Part shown: positions 45,601 through 54,870 of the stretch, piece after piece
Position numbering within the stretch: position 1 is the first letter of the stretch
Layout: each line of letters opens with the position of its first letter
Source of the DNA: Antedon bifida
Taxonomy: Eukaryota; Echinodermata; Crinoidea; Comatulida; Antedonidae
Reading direction: 5' to 3'
Assembly (NCBI GenBank): GCA_963402885.1
Contig: OY727096.1
Coordinates: 5,580,001 to 5,644,000, forward strand
DNA length: 64,000 nt
The notes under the pieces: model-generated
Databases searched by the model: none
What the model saw: the letters and a program-made list of their open reading frames with translations, nothing else
What the model was told of the DNA's origin: nothing
Translations under genes and position numbers: made by a program

Positions 45601-48221
45601 AATATATTGTGACGACGATGACACAAACAAATAAATGTTATTGAGATAAGATTATGATGGTGAGGAGTAAATAATAATAATAATAATAATAATAATAACT
45701 TTATTGTTTCTCTTTTATAACAGATGTGCAACAAAATAAAATAAATATGGACTTATCTTAATACACAATCAAATACAAACATTTATAAAATATTATTACA
45801 TTAAAAAGTATATAAACATTAGGGTATAAAAATACACTCAATACATTTGAGCGAAAAGTAAAAGATTGTGTTATGGAAAATGATTTTTATTTTATCCACA
45901 CTCGAGGAGCCTCCATTTACAGAATAGATACATATTGATGTGATGATGATAGAGATAATTTAATTGATAATATGCATGATTATTGAAGATGATGATGGTA
46001 ATGAATATGATATGAGAATAATTGGGAAGATGATTAATATGATATTGAATATTGAATATAAATGGTGATGATAATGAGAAAAAAATGTGTCAGATTACAG
46101 TGGTGTTGATTTTAGTATTTTTATGATATGGCTAATGATGATATGATGTGATGATGAATATGGTAATGATGATGATGATGGTAATGAATATGATATGAGG
46201 ATAATTGGGAAGATGATTAATATGATATTGCATATTGAATATAAATGGTGATAATGAGAAAAATATGTGTCAGATTACAGTGGTGTTGATTTTAGTATTT
46301 ATGATATGGCTAATGATGATATGATGTGATGATGAATATGGTAATGATGATGATGATGGTAATGAATAGGATATGAGAATTGGGATGATGATTAATATGA
46401 TAATGAATATTGAAGATAATGGTGATGATGAGAAAACAAAATGTCAGATAGCAGTGGCAATGATTTTAGTAATATGATATTATGGTGATAAGACAGACAC
46501 TTATTTATACTGATGAACTTGATACGGTAAGTAATGGTTCTGCTAATAGTTTAATCACAAAACGAAATAGAAATATGATATATGTGCTCTCTGAATTATT
46601 ATGTACAATACTTTTTTACTACTTTATATTTTTGACATGTAAAGTCTAAAGATTGTTGAAATATAATATATATATATATTCTATTATGTATCCTTTTTCT
46701 TTAATGTGAATTCACATATTCCCTTTACTAATATATATGAAGATGAATGCAAAAACAAGCACAACTGGAGTAAGTATGCAAATATTCTTTGTTTAATTAA
46801 TATATGTACAGTACTATGATTGATTACTGCAGTACATTGATTGGTTGCTGTAGTAAACTTTATGAAGATGTAATGATTTATAATTCGATGAAATGACATA
46901 ATGTTTTTAAATAAATGCTAATTTCAGTAACGATCATAAATCATAATTTGTAAATATTTTTAAATGCCTTAATGGGAAAAGTTCTTCCAAGAAATGTTTA
47001 TTGTCGAAGGATGATTTATGTATGTACAGGAAATGTGCTAGATATTTCGTTTCTGAGAAATTATTACACATAAACATAATTTTAATGTATGTTCTTAAGG
47101 CCAGATTAAAGTATTAAACTGATAATTTTGTTAAAACACAATTCAGTGTTGTATTCAAGTTGCTGGTGGACATCATCATAAACATAATTTTAATGTATGT
47201 TCTTAAGGCCAGATTAAAGTATTAAACTGATAATTTTGTTAAAACACAATTCAATGTTGTATTCAAGTTGCTGGTGGACATCATGTTTCAATCAAATGCA
47301 TACATAGACGATATTAGAAACTTAGATTCACTAGTTAGTTGACTATCATAAATATGTATTCATATTTATGTACAGTAATTGATTCATATTTATATTGCGC
47401 TTTTATACAATAACCATCACAAAGTTTAAACTTTCATCAATGTGTCTGTCCACAACAACACAGGCTGATAAGTAACAGTACACTGTGGTAACCCCTACAC
47501 TAAAGTGCATACAAGCCAGATGTGTATGCTTTGACCTCCATTTTAAAAAATTGTGTAGTAGAAAATGTAGTCCATAAGAGCCTTAAATTTGCCGATTTGG
47601 TTTTATGGTTCAAGGTGCCCCTGCCTAATCACTTTGACTCAACTTCTTTATCAACAACAAATTGATTGTGTTAGCATTTTCTGAAACAAAAATAGTTTTT
47701 ATTAGTTTTGGTTGTTTTTTTTTCTTGTTAAATATAGGACGATGTAGTCAATCATTACAGTTGTGTCAAAGGTCACAGACGAATTACTGTGATATTTGCG
47801 GTGCCATTGCAATAAAGCCGAAAGCAGGTACATATCCAATGGATAACATTTGAATTTGTTGCATATCCTCTTTAAGTGTTTGGTATTATGAAATGAGATT
47901 TATTTTGAAAATATTGCTTTAATTTGGATCACGATAGAGTTGTACGAACAAAACAGGAAAAATAACAAATCTACTGTAAGAATAAAAATAACACATTGAT
48001 TCAGTATGAGGTTGGGGTGTGTAAGGTGGGGGTGGGTGTCTGTGAGATGAGGTTGTATGTCAAGTGGTACAGGGTTTGGTTTTCAATTGGAAGTTAGGTG
48101 AAATAGTGGTTCTTCTAGAGGAAAATTAACTGTTCTTTATATTTTCTCCGTAGATGACTGGTCTAAAATGTTTTTAAAGACAAACTGTATCAAATGTGGT
48201 GGGCAAATGATTCCATGGTGA
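27670..48221 (+). CDS. GTF3C4: General transcription factor 3C subunit 4 (TFIIIC 90-kDa subunit)
   Basis: TFIIIC subunit that recruits RNA polymerase III to tRNA and 5S genes; nuclear. Exons: 27670-27777, 28131-28281, 28431-28560, 28829-28904, 34649-34775, 35367-35493, 36191-36458, 37006-37135, 37475-37664, 38309-38412, 41714-41955, 44112-44211, 45430-45636, 46743-46769, 47738-47827, 48154-48221. The total is 2145 nt, 714 aa, with all phases matching; the human protein is about 822 aa. The N-terminal part is a beta-propeller: AIASALHG-type start (MSASINIASALHG), DGLLIFWKCLLPF, LLVVGTTDGRIQILKL, SSQVTGLGSDGDVI. The C-terminal Cys-rich zinc domain (about residues 632-714) keeps the family pattern CCLC...C..KHNWRRC...LCQ..YCDICG...CIKCGG. 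Oddities are a 5.7-kb intron 4 holding an intact LTR retrotransposon, a weak donor after exon 13 (AAAT|GTTATT) and a 27-nt exon 14. Gene identity is firm; the exon 13 end is the least certain border. Confidence 0.92.
29004..29290 (+). repeat. 5' LTR of the gypsy element
   Basis: It is 287 bp and starts TGTCAC. An AATAAAGCTTATATATA segment near 29207 could serve as polyadenylation signal or TATA-like core. It is identical to the 3' LTR at 33668-33954. Confidence 0.95.
29291..29308 (+). other. Primer binding site, tRNA-Leu
   Basis: TGGTGGCAGCGGTGGGAT directly follows the 5' LTR. Its complement, ATCCCACCGCTGCCACCA, is the 3' end (with CCA) of the common animal tRNA-Leu(AAG/UAG) type, an 18-nt match. 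This identification relies on remembered tRNA sequence. Confidence 0.85.
29373..33356 (+). CDS. Gag-Pol polyprotein of the gypsy element (1327 aa, intact)
   Basis: One uninterrupted frame. Gag (residues 1 to ~260) ends in two zinc knuckles at about 195 (CX2CX3HX4C, one residue short of canonical) and 214 (CX2CX4HX4C). The protease active site D-T-G starts at about 326. Reverse transcriptase runs from about 480, with KLDAKNGYW (first Asp about 560) and the catalytic I-A-D-D at about 622 in place of the common Y-x-D-D. RNase H begins near QVDAS (about 769), with YTDHKPL further on. Integrase has an H-H-C-C zinc region from about 989 and the catalytic D-D-35-E at about 1053, 1107 and 1143. The tail is basic with no recognisable chromodomain. 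All catalytic residues are present, so the element looks competent. Codon use is more A-rich than the neighbouring host exons. Confidence 0.95.
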   Translation: MADKQPHMDWNSANIGDSFRMFKRRTELYFTVKNISQEDRINHLLLMVGEEGLKRFDSWGLTEEDKENINTIWEKFEEQIEPQSNFRVSRMYLQKLKQQPGESIDDYITKLKFHAEKCAFTAAEKETRIIEQMTIGTIFKDLQKELLTKNQEYRLEEAITLARGHEASLMHHKQLDEFDTQHAKISYVSRAKNKCKACGQMHRPRECPAYGSTCHNCGKLNHWAKMCRSSKQNVHPRHDQSTDRHQQKRQKPKSHGKGKLKSRSGIHSMNQYESDSDDDLLEQHMEKLTFGSVRMSSINASEKFTKLDIKLPLMENQIAELNIKVDTGAEGNTLPLRIFGNMYPNHINAQGYPKSGILKESNTKLTAYNDAHIPCYGILPIKCKHPTNCIYTEETFYIVDCKGPAILGLPTIQKLELIKFNCSITTKENKSSPIIDTADLKNRYPDRFDGMGDFAKPYHIVTDKNVTPIVHACRKTPIKLAGQINAALDDMEAKGVIKKIDEPTDWVSSITYPIKPDGSVRICLDPKDLNEAIKRSHHKTPTLEELTHKLNGAKYFSKLDAKNGYWSIHLDNASQKLTTFNSPKGRYCFKRLPFGLNVSQDVFQQRMDMILEKCPGTIGIADDVAIFGKTEAEHDANLHNLMEIARESGLMFNSKKCKIKQREITFFGIVYSSEGARPDPKKISVIQQLKVPENKQELQEFLGIANYMGPFIPHLADLTEPLRQLLKKDTQYSWTPAHTNAYQQTKQAICSEIRLSYFDPKKPVILQVDASKVGLGAVLLQPNDKNEEMPVAFASKALTDTEKRYANIERELLAAVFACEKFHTYVYGGKFIIYTDHKPLEMIALKNLNAAPPRLQRMLLRLQGYNCQIIYKPGKEMTLADSLSRIGSSKENEQVDQRYTELDIRVCPVQFSENRLTELKHHTKCDKTLCELGKIIFEGWPEKQIKLSKGVKEYWSMRDELTVEDGIILKGQQTVIPNEMRTYILDQLHAGHQGITKTRLRARTAVYWPGINNDIKTMCERCTVCEQFQNTQPKEPLIPMKIPERPWHTLGTDLFHFNSEDYLIIADYYSKMFFIRKMPTNVTSSAVIQATKQIFAEQGSPHTIISDNGPQFASEQYKLFCKDWKIIHTTSSPHYPRSNGFIERMIQTVKSTLRKCKISGTDPDLAFLCLRATPINSHLPSPAEILYRRRIQANLPEVIKSNDSESKQIQKQLVQRQTDQKFHHDKNKTKFLPPLSKGQNITIQHPHKKTWTPGIVTNQLPQPRSYIVETTNGTYRRNRNQIRNRQTHSSGPDTYDLTIDKQPPFIPPYTPPITRSKTRKTRKDDRK
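33656..33667 (+). other. Polypurine tract
   Basis: AAAAAGGAGGGA abuts the 3' LTR, the expected plus-strand priming site. The 300 bp between the gag-pol stop codon and this tract is AT-rich and non-coding. Confidence 0.85.
33668..33954 (+). repeat. 3' LTR of the gypsy element
   Basis: It is 287 bp, identical to the 5' LTR, and is followed by the target duplication GTCAC. Confidence 0.95.
34305..34605. mobile_element. 301-bp element with ~28-bp terminal inverted repeats
   Basis: TCAATTGTATGACCCACTAT at the left is mirrored by ATAGTGGGTCATACAATTGA at the right, and the match extends a further 8 bp inward with one base inserted. The interior is rich in TGACG/CGTCA steps and has partial self-complementarity. 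It ends 44 bp before GTF3C4 exon 5. The family is not recognised; any reading frame inside is probably fortuitous. Confidence 0.75.
34787..35255. repeat. 181-bp tandem repeat, about 2.5 copies
   Basis: The marker GTGTTAAAACATATATTTCC recurs at 34863, 35044 and 35225. Each unit holds AGTAGAACCCTATTAAGG and the reverse-type GTCCCCTTAATGGGGTGTCC. Related 'GTAGAACCC..TTAAGGGGACAC' fragments lie at about 36555-36620, 37300-37360, 38101-38195 and 44398-44545, all inside GTF3C4 introns. Confidence 0.8.
37766..37916. mobile_element. 'AGCTCTGTCTACACTATCAAA' MITE copy
   Basis: AGCTCTTTCTACACTATCAAA at the left and TTTGATAGTGTGGACATAGAGCT at the right bracket the family's GTGATGTGCCCACATATGG core. It lies in GTF3C4 intron 9. 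Confidence 0.8.
38560..39114. mobile_element. 555-bp element with TTAAAGATGTATTGTCCC inverted repeats
   Basis: TTAAAGATGTATTGTCCC at the left and GGGACAATACATCTTTAA at the right are exact inverted 18-mers. It is the longest of three family copies (see 5516 and 20194). It lies in GTF3C4 intron 10 and has no coding frame. Confidence 0.8.
39280..39625 (+). repeat. Dispersed repeat containing 'CACTGATGAAGGGCTAGTG', plus copy
   Basis: Contains blocks AATTGTTTATATCTACCAAAG, GCCTGTGCCTCCTTTG, CTCAGGCAGTGCTTGTCTGC, the GATGAAGGGCTAGTGTTGCC core and CATTGAGATCCAGCCACTG, ending AAATTTGCC-like sequence. The same blocks appear in reverse order on the minus strand at 40965-41285. The core resembles ends of non-LTR or Penelope-like retroelements, but no reverse transcriptase is present, so the family call is open. 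Confidence 0.6.
40763..40946. repeat. Long palindrome built from two inverted copies of the repeat core
   Basis: Left arm about 40763-40842 and right arm about 40879-40946 are near-identical in inverted orientation over about 70 bp (CACTGATGAAGGGCTAGTG to CTTTATCG). A ~36-bp AT-rich loop separates them and (TA)n flanks the right arm. It lies in GTF3C4 intron 10. Confidence 0.75.
40965..41285 (-). repeat. Minus-strand copy of the 39280-39625 repeat
   Basis: Read on the minus strand it repeats the block order of 39280-39625, including GCCTCCTTTGTTTTTATTC, the GATGAAGAGCTAGTGTTGCC core and CTCCATTGAGATCCAGCCAC. A further fragment with only the last blocks is at about 42525-42602 (plus strand). 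Confidence 0.65.
41327..41684. mobile_element. 358-bp element with ~60-bp terminal inverted repeats
   Basis: Left arm TTATTTTAAAATTCTATTTTG... continuing through TAACTGACCTGACTGACAGT is mirrored by ACTGTCAGTCAGGTCAGTTA... through GAATTTTAAAATAA. The interior is less AT-rich than the flanks and has minus-strand reading potential (NNRVVYVTREMGALVSVHGF) that I cannot assign. It ends only 29 bp before GTF3C4 exon 11, so it probably supplies that exon's acceptor context. Confidence 0.75.
45017..45181. mobile_element. Full-length 'AAGCTCTGTCTA...' MITE, TAA-flanked
   Basis: 165 bp. AAGCTCTGTCTAACTATCAAA at the left and TTTGATAGTGTAGACAGAGCTT at the right. The unit AGCTCTG...CAGAGCT is flanked by TAA on both sides, a TWA duplication as expected for PIF/Harbinger-type elements. 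The core repeats ATATCACTACCATATTT twice. It lies in GTF3C4 intron 12. Confidence 0.8.
45960..46480. repeat. ~180-bp tandem repeat rich in GATGAT, three copies
   Basis: GGTAATGAATATGATATGAG recurs at about 45997, 46180 and 46358 (third copy with a change). GTGTCAGATTACAGTGGTG follows in each. It lies in GTF3C4 intron 13, preceded by an (AAT)n run at about 45672-45698. Confidence 0.8.
47069..47284. repeat. 108-bp tandem duplication
   Basis: 47069-47176 and 47177-47284 both run from CATAAACATAATTTTAATG to GCTGGTGGACATCAT and differ by one base that I can see (ATTCAG versus ATTCAA). It lies in GTF3C4 intron 14. Confidence 0.9.
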
Positions 48222-48245
48222 CATTGCCATATAATTGGCAAGTAC

Positions 48246-48755
48246 TGTATATATCTCTTCTTGATCTCTTCATACATTGTGAGTAGGTTATACATATGTG
48301 CACCAACACAGAAAGTGCATCAGAGCTTCAGAGGAATGTCAACACCTATCCTGCCATTTGCTCTCTTTACATCTATGTACTACTTTTCCCATTGAAGATT
48401 CAATTCTAGTATATATCTCTTCTTTGATCTCTTCATACATTGTGAGTAGGTTAAACATATGGGCAAGTCCAACACAGAAAGTGCATCAGAGCTTCAGAGG
48501 AATGCCAACACCTATCCTGCCATTTGCTCTCTTTACATATATGTACTATGTACTACTTTTCCCATTGAAGATTAAATTCTAGTATATATCTCTTCTTGAT
48601 CTCTTCATACATTGTGAGTAGGTTATACATATGTGCACCAACACAGAAAGTGCATCAGAGCTTCAGAGGAATGCCAACACCTATCCTGCCATTTGCTCTC
48701 TTTACATCTATGTACTATGTACTACTTTTCCCATTTAAGATTAAATTCTAATGCT
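48246..48755. repeat. Three tandem copies of a 163-173-bp unit after GTF3C4
   Basis: Units start near 48246, 48410 and 48583 with TATATATCTCTTCTTGATC and contain GAAAGTGCATCAGAGCTTCA and ATCCTGCCATTTGCTCTC. The first unit starts 25 bp past the GTF3C4 stop codon, so the array probably forms its 3' UTR or immediate flank. Confidence 0.85.
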
Positions 48756-48887
48756 CAGTTACCATGTATTATAGTTTTTTATTTTGACAACAAGGTATTC
48801 ACAACTAAAATGAAATGCTCTTAAAATGGTCAAACACATAATGTACAAGATACAAGAAACTTTATTTGTCTTCGTAAAAAACAAAAA

Positions 48888-51800
48888 CAATTTTCGAGAA
48901 ATGGCCAAATTTCGACCCTTTTATTTTGTACCATAACTGGTTACTATACCATAAATTACATGCGCAGAATCACATGTTTGGAGCATATTACCTCAACATA
49001 TTTTAAAAAGTTGTAATTTTCGCCATTTTTCGAGAAAAAAAAAATCCTGTACTGTACACGAAAATTTTCGAAAAATCGCAAAATTTCGGCCCTTTTATTT
49101 TTTCACATAACTAGTTACTATGACTATAAGATGATAATAACAATATATGCACATATATGGCAATATTATCGCATAATTATTGAATTTTAAAAAGTTGCTA
49201 TTTTGGCCATTTTTCGAAAATTTCCCTGTACTAGGCCTATAGTACAGGAAAATTTTCAAAAAATAGCCAAATTTCGACTCTTTTATTATTTGACATAACT
49301 AGTTACTATGGCCCTATAAGATGATGATAACACAATATATGCACATATATGGCAATATTATCGCATAATTATTGAATTTTAAAAAGTTGGTATTTTGGCT
49401 ATTTTTCGAAAATTTTCCTGTACTATAGTACAGGGAAATTTTCGAAAAATAGCCAAATTTCGACCCTTTTATTTTTTGACATAACTAGTTACTATGGCCC
49501 TATAAGATGATGATAACCCAATATATGCACCCATATGGCAATATTATCGCATAATTATTATTGAATTTTAAAAAGTTGCTATTTTGGCCATTTTTCGAAA
49601 TTTTCCCTGTACTATAGTACAGGAAAATTTTCAAAAAATAGCCAAATTTCGACCCGTTTATTTTGTTATTGACATAATTAGTTACTATGGCCCTATAAGA
49701 TGATGATAACATAATATATGCACCCATATGGCAATATTATCGCATAATTATTGAATTTTAAAAAGTTGCTATTTTGGCCATTTTTCGAAAATTTCCCTGT
49801 ACTATAGCACAGGAAAATTTTCAAAAATAGCCAAATTTTGACCCTTTTATTTTTTGACATAACTAGTTACTATGGCCCTATAAGATGATGATAACACAAT
49901 ATATGCACATATATGGCAATATTATCGCATAATTATTGAATTTTAAAAAGTTGGTATTTTGGCTATTTTTCGAAAATTTTCCTGTACTATAGTACAGGGA
50001 AATTTTCGAAAAATAGCCAAATTTCGACCCTTTTATTTTTTGACATAACTAGTTACTATGGCCCTATAAGATGATGATAACACAATTATATGCACCCATA
50101 TGGCAATATTATCGCATAATTATTGAATTTTAAAAAGTTGCTATTTTGGCCATTTTTCGAAAATTTCCCTGTACTATAGCACAGGAAAATTTTCAAAAAG
50201 AGCCAAATTTTGACCCTTTTATTTTTTGACAAAACTAGTTACTATGGCCCTATAAGATGATGATAACACTATATATGCACATATATGGCAATATTATCGC
50301 ATAATTATTGAATTTTAAAAAGTTGGTATTTTGGCTATTTTTCGAAAATTTTCCTGTACTATAGTACAGGGAAATTTTCGAAAAATAGCCAAATTTCGAC
50401 CCTTTTATTTTTTGACATAACTAGTTACTATGGCCCTATAAGATGATGATAACCCAATATATGCACCCATATGGCAATATTATCGCATAATTATTATTGA
50501 ATTTTAAAAAGTTGCTATTTTGGCCATTTTTCGAAATTTTCCCTGTACTATAGTACAGGAAAATTTTCAAAAAATAGCCAAATTTCGACCCGTTTATTTT
50601 GTTATTGACATAATTAGTTACTATGGCCCTATAAGATGATGATAACATAATATATGCACCCATATGGCAATATTATCGCATAATTATTGAATTTTAAAAA
50701 GTTGCTATTTTGGCCATTTTTCGAAAATTTCCCTGTACTATAGCACAGGAAAATTTTCAAAAATAGCCAAATTTTGACCCTTTTATTTTTTGACATAACT
50801 AGTTACTATGGCCCTATAAGATGATGATAACACAATATATGCACCCATATGGCAATATTATCGCATAATTATTGAATTTTAAAAAGTTGCTATTTTGGCC
50901 ATTTTTCGAAAATTTCCATGTACTATTAGTACAGGAAAATTTTCAAAAAGTAGCAAAATTTCGACCCTTTTATTTTGTTGACATAACTAGTTACTATGGC
51001 CCTATAAGATGATGATAACGCAATATATGCACCCATATGGCAATATTATCGCATAATTATTGAATTTTAAAAAGTTGCTATTTTGGCAATTTTTCGAAAA
51101 TTTCCCTGTACTATAGTACAGGAAAATTTTCAAAAAATAGCCAAATTTCGACCCGTTTATTTTGTTATTGACATAATTAGTTACTATGGCCCTATAAGAT
51201 GATGATAACATAATATATGCACCCATATGGCAATATTATCGCATAATTATTGAATTTTAAAAAGTTGCTATTTTGGCCATTTTTCGAAAATTTCCCTGTA
51301 CTATAGCACAGGAAAATTTTCAAAAATAGCCAAATTTTGACCCTTTTATTTTTTGACATAACTAGTTACTATGGCCCTATAAGATGATGATAACACAATA
51401 TATGCACATATATGGCAATATTATCGCATAATTATTGAATTTTAAAAAGTTGGTATTTTGGCTATTTTTCGAAAATTTTCCTGTACTATAGTACAGGGAA
51501 ATTTTCGAAAAATAGCCAAATTTCGACCCTTTTATTTTTTGACATAACTAGTTACTATGGCCCTATAAGATGATGATAACACAATTATATGCACCCATAT
51601 GGCAATATTATCGCATAATTATTGAATTTTAAAAAGTTGCTATTTTGGCCATTTTTCGAAAATTTCCCTGTACTATAGCACAGGAAAATTTTCAAAAAGA
51701 GCCAAATTTTGACCCTTTTATTTTTTGACAAAACTAGTTACTATGGCCCTATAAGATGATGATAACACTATATATGCACATATATGGCAATATTATCGCA

Positions 51801-53262
51801 TAATTATTGAATTTTAAAAAGTTGGTATTTTGGCTATTTTTCGAAAATTTTCCTGTACTATAGTACAGGGAAATTTTCGAAAAATAGCCAAATTTCGACC
51901 CTTTTATTTTTTGACATAACTAGTTACTATGGCCCTATAAGATGATGATAACCCAATATATGCACCCATATGGCAATATTATCGCATAATTATTATTGAA
52001 TTTTAAAAAGTTGCTATTTTGGCCATTTTTCGAAATTTTCCCTGTACTATAGTACAGGAAAATTTTCAAAAAATAGCCAAATTTCGACCCGTTTATTTTG
52101 TTATTGACATAATTAGTTACTATGGCCCTATAAGATGATGATAACATAATATATGCACCCATATGGCAATATTATCGCATAATTATTGAATTTTAAAAAG
52201 TTGCTATTTTGGCCATTTTTCGAAAATTTCCCTGTACTATAGCACAGGAAAATTTTCAAAAATAGCCAAATTTTGACCCTTTTATTTTTTGACATAACTA
52301 GTTACTATGGCCCTATAAGATGATGATAACACAATATATGCACCCATATGGCAATATTATCGCATAATTATTGAATTTTAAAAAGTTGCTATTTTGGCCA
52401 TTTTTCGAAAATTTCCATGTACTATTAGTACAGGAAAATTTTCAAAAAGTAGCAAAATTTCGACCCTTTTATTTTGTTGACATAACTAGTTACTATGGCC
52501 CTATAAGATGATGATAACGCAATATATGCACCCATATGGCAATATTATCGCATAATTATTGAATTTTAAAAAGTTGCTATTTTGGCAATTTTTCGAAAAT
52601 TTCCCTGTACTATAGCACAGGAAAATTTTCAAAAATAGCCAAATTTTGACCCTTTTATTTTTTGACATAACTAGTTACTATGGCCCTATAAGATGATGAT
52701 AACACAATATATGCACCCATATGGCAATATTATCGCATAATTATTGAATTTTAAAAAGTTGCTATTTTGGCCATTTTTCGAAAATTTCCCTGTACTATAG
52801 TACAGGAAAATTTTCAAAAAGTAGCAAAATTTCGACCCTTTTATTTTGTTGACATAACTAGTTACTATGGCCCTATAAGATGATGATAACGCAATATATG
52901 CACCCATATGGCAATATTATCGCATAATTATTGAATTTTAAAAAGTTGCTATTTTTGCCATTTTTCGAAAATTTCCAAAATATTCAAAAATAGCCAAAAT
53001 TTTCAAAAATAGCCAAATTTCGACCCTTTTATTTTTTTGACGTAACTAGTTACTATGGCCCTATAAGATGATGATAACACTATATATGCACATATATGGC
53101 AATATTATCGCATAATTATTGAATTTTAAAAAGTTGCTATTTTTGCCATTTTTCGAAAATTTCCAAAATATTCAAAAATAGCCAAAATTTTCAAAAATAG
53201 CCAAATTTCGACCCTTTTATTTTTTGACATAACTAGTTACTATGGCCATATAAGATGATGTA
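48888..53262. repeat. Satellite array, ~186-bp palindrome-bearing monomers, ~23 copies
   Basis: The marker GCCCTATAAG recurs at 49311, 49497, 49690, 49875, 50061, 50247, 50433, 50626, 50811, 50999, 51189, 51374, 51560, 51746, 51932, 52125, 52310, 52498, 52683, 52870 and 53058, with decayed copies at about 49131 and 53245. Spacing is 185-193 bp. Most monomers contain a 64-bp near-perfect palindrome centred on CTATAG (for example 49394-49457, with one mismatch in 32 pairs). The spacing series 185,186,186,186,193,185,188 occurs twice with an offset of 1499 bp, so a block of eight monomers has been duplicated. The left edge (48888-49250) is most diverged. Minus-strand frames starting MGAYIMLSSSYRAI are by-products of the repeat. 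Confidence 0.95.
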
Positions 53263-54870
53263 CTAATATCACAAGAAAACTTTGAAAGGCATATCTTTGG
53301 AAGTCTATTTATCTGGTCTGTAAATCGAAGTTCCTAGTTAAAAATTGATCTGGTTGCTGAAGAACAGTTAAACAAATGATTGTAATATAGTTTATACCAA
53401 ATTGTCTCCATGGTACAGAATCATAATGTATTTTGCTTGATATAAGACTACATAAAGCACCATTCAGTTATTAAAATACATTTATCTTAAGACTAGTCAG
53501 GCATAACCGAATTCACACAAGTTAAGTAATACCACTAAACATTGATTGAATTTGGTAATGCATTCGAGGCTTTACTTCATGCTACAGTGTAGTAGGCCTA
53601 TACTGTAAATACTACCAAAATACTGTTACGTAAACCTGCAAATAAATATAACTTGTTGTATCCACGAAATGGTGGTTATAACATCCTATAATTTAAAGCA
53701 CCGTTTTATAGTAATAAAAACAACAATACATTTATTCTAAAGACCGGTTTTATAAAATTGTGACTTCAGTAATCTGGCATAGGAAACGAATTATTTTAAG
53801 CTAAATAATACAGTCAGCCTAAACCAAGATAGACTAAAGGATAGATACATTTAATGAATAATTTAGCACAGTATACAAATAGTGAATGTTTATGAATGGA
53901 ATTAGTAGGAAGATGGTTTATTCAACTCGGCTCTGCCTCGTTGAATAGACCGGCCCATCTTCATTATTTCTTTTAGCACACCTTTATTCAACTCATTATT
54001 TATTCTTTAATCGCAACAATGGAACTATTCTTACTATACCTGAAATGTAAACGTCTCGAATACTCTTTACAGTATATACTTTTTTATAGAAAACTGCTCA
54101 ACGTGCTCGGCAATATCAATATCAAATGTCTAACATCTAATAGCCAACTGGAGAATTGATGAGTTGTTTTATTACTATTTTGTGCACTTTAGAAGATACT
54201 GAGGTCCAACTATTTTCTATGTACATTCTGTATCATTTACACGATTAAAATACCACCATATAAATCAAGATATTTTTCTTTTAAATCACGAGCACAACAT
54301 TCCATCTGATGACATTAAAACAGTAACTTTTTACAATAGGCCTAATATATTTAAATGTACATTAAAAGTTTCTGTTAAAAACATATCTACATTTTTTTAC
54401 ATAGTTACGGTACGCCATTTGTTGTACATTCGTTAATTAAGTTAAAATACTTCATAATTATTCTGTCGCGACAACATACTTTGATGCACAATCATCTGTT
54501 CATACTTTATCAATTCTAAGAATGGTATATCATAATAATATAAATAGCAGTACCAAACTGTAACCCGTACATAAAAAAATGATATGCTTTCGTATCGAAC
54601 ATATCGATTTTACCGTTTTGAGCGTACGTAGTATATTCTATGATTTTATACACATGTTTTAAAACGTCCAATGTTCTAAAGTTTCAAGTAGAAATTCATA
54701 TTTATTGTTCCAACTGTCGAGGCATAAATAATAAGAAGCTTTATAGTCATTTATTCTCAGTTTCTGGAAGCAAACCGCGTAACGTTTTTCATAATAATTT
54801 CCCTTCGTTTTCCAGAAAGCAAGATAAGGTAATAAGATCTGTTAAAACGTTTGGAAGCAGGCAAGCTAAC
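53263..54870. other. Spacer between the satellite and the class B GPCR
   Basis: AT-rich, with no coding exon recognised. It holds the foldback at 53909-53962 and several TAGGCCTA palindromes. Confidence 0.4.
53909..53962. repeat. 54-bp foldback repeat
   Basis: GAAGATGG and CCATCTTC ends plus inner TTATTCAAC/GTTGAATA arms fold around CTCGGCTCTGCCTC. It could be a very small inverted-repeat element. Confidence 0.6.

Noticed and set aside
49500-52907. Five similar minus-strand reading frames starting MGAYI
   Set aside because: They follow the satellite period exactly and are read through AT-rich repeat; no gene family resemblance.
48888-53262. Regular repeat array resembling a CRISPR locus
   Set aside because: Units are ~186 bp with no unique spacers, and the setting is an intron-bearing animal genome; it is a satellite.
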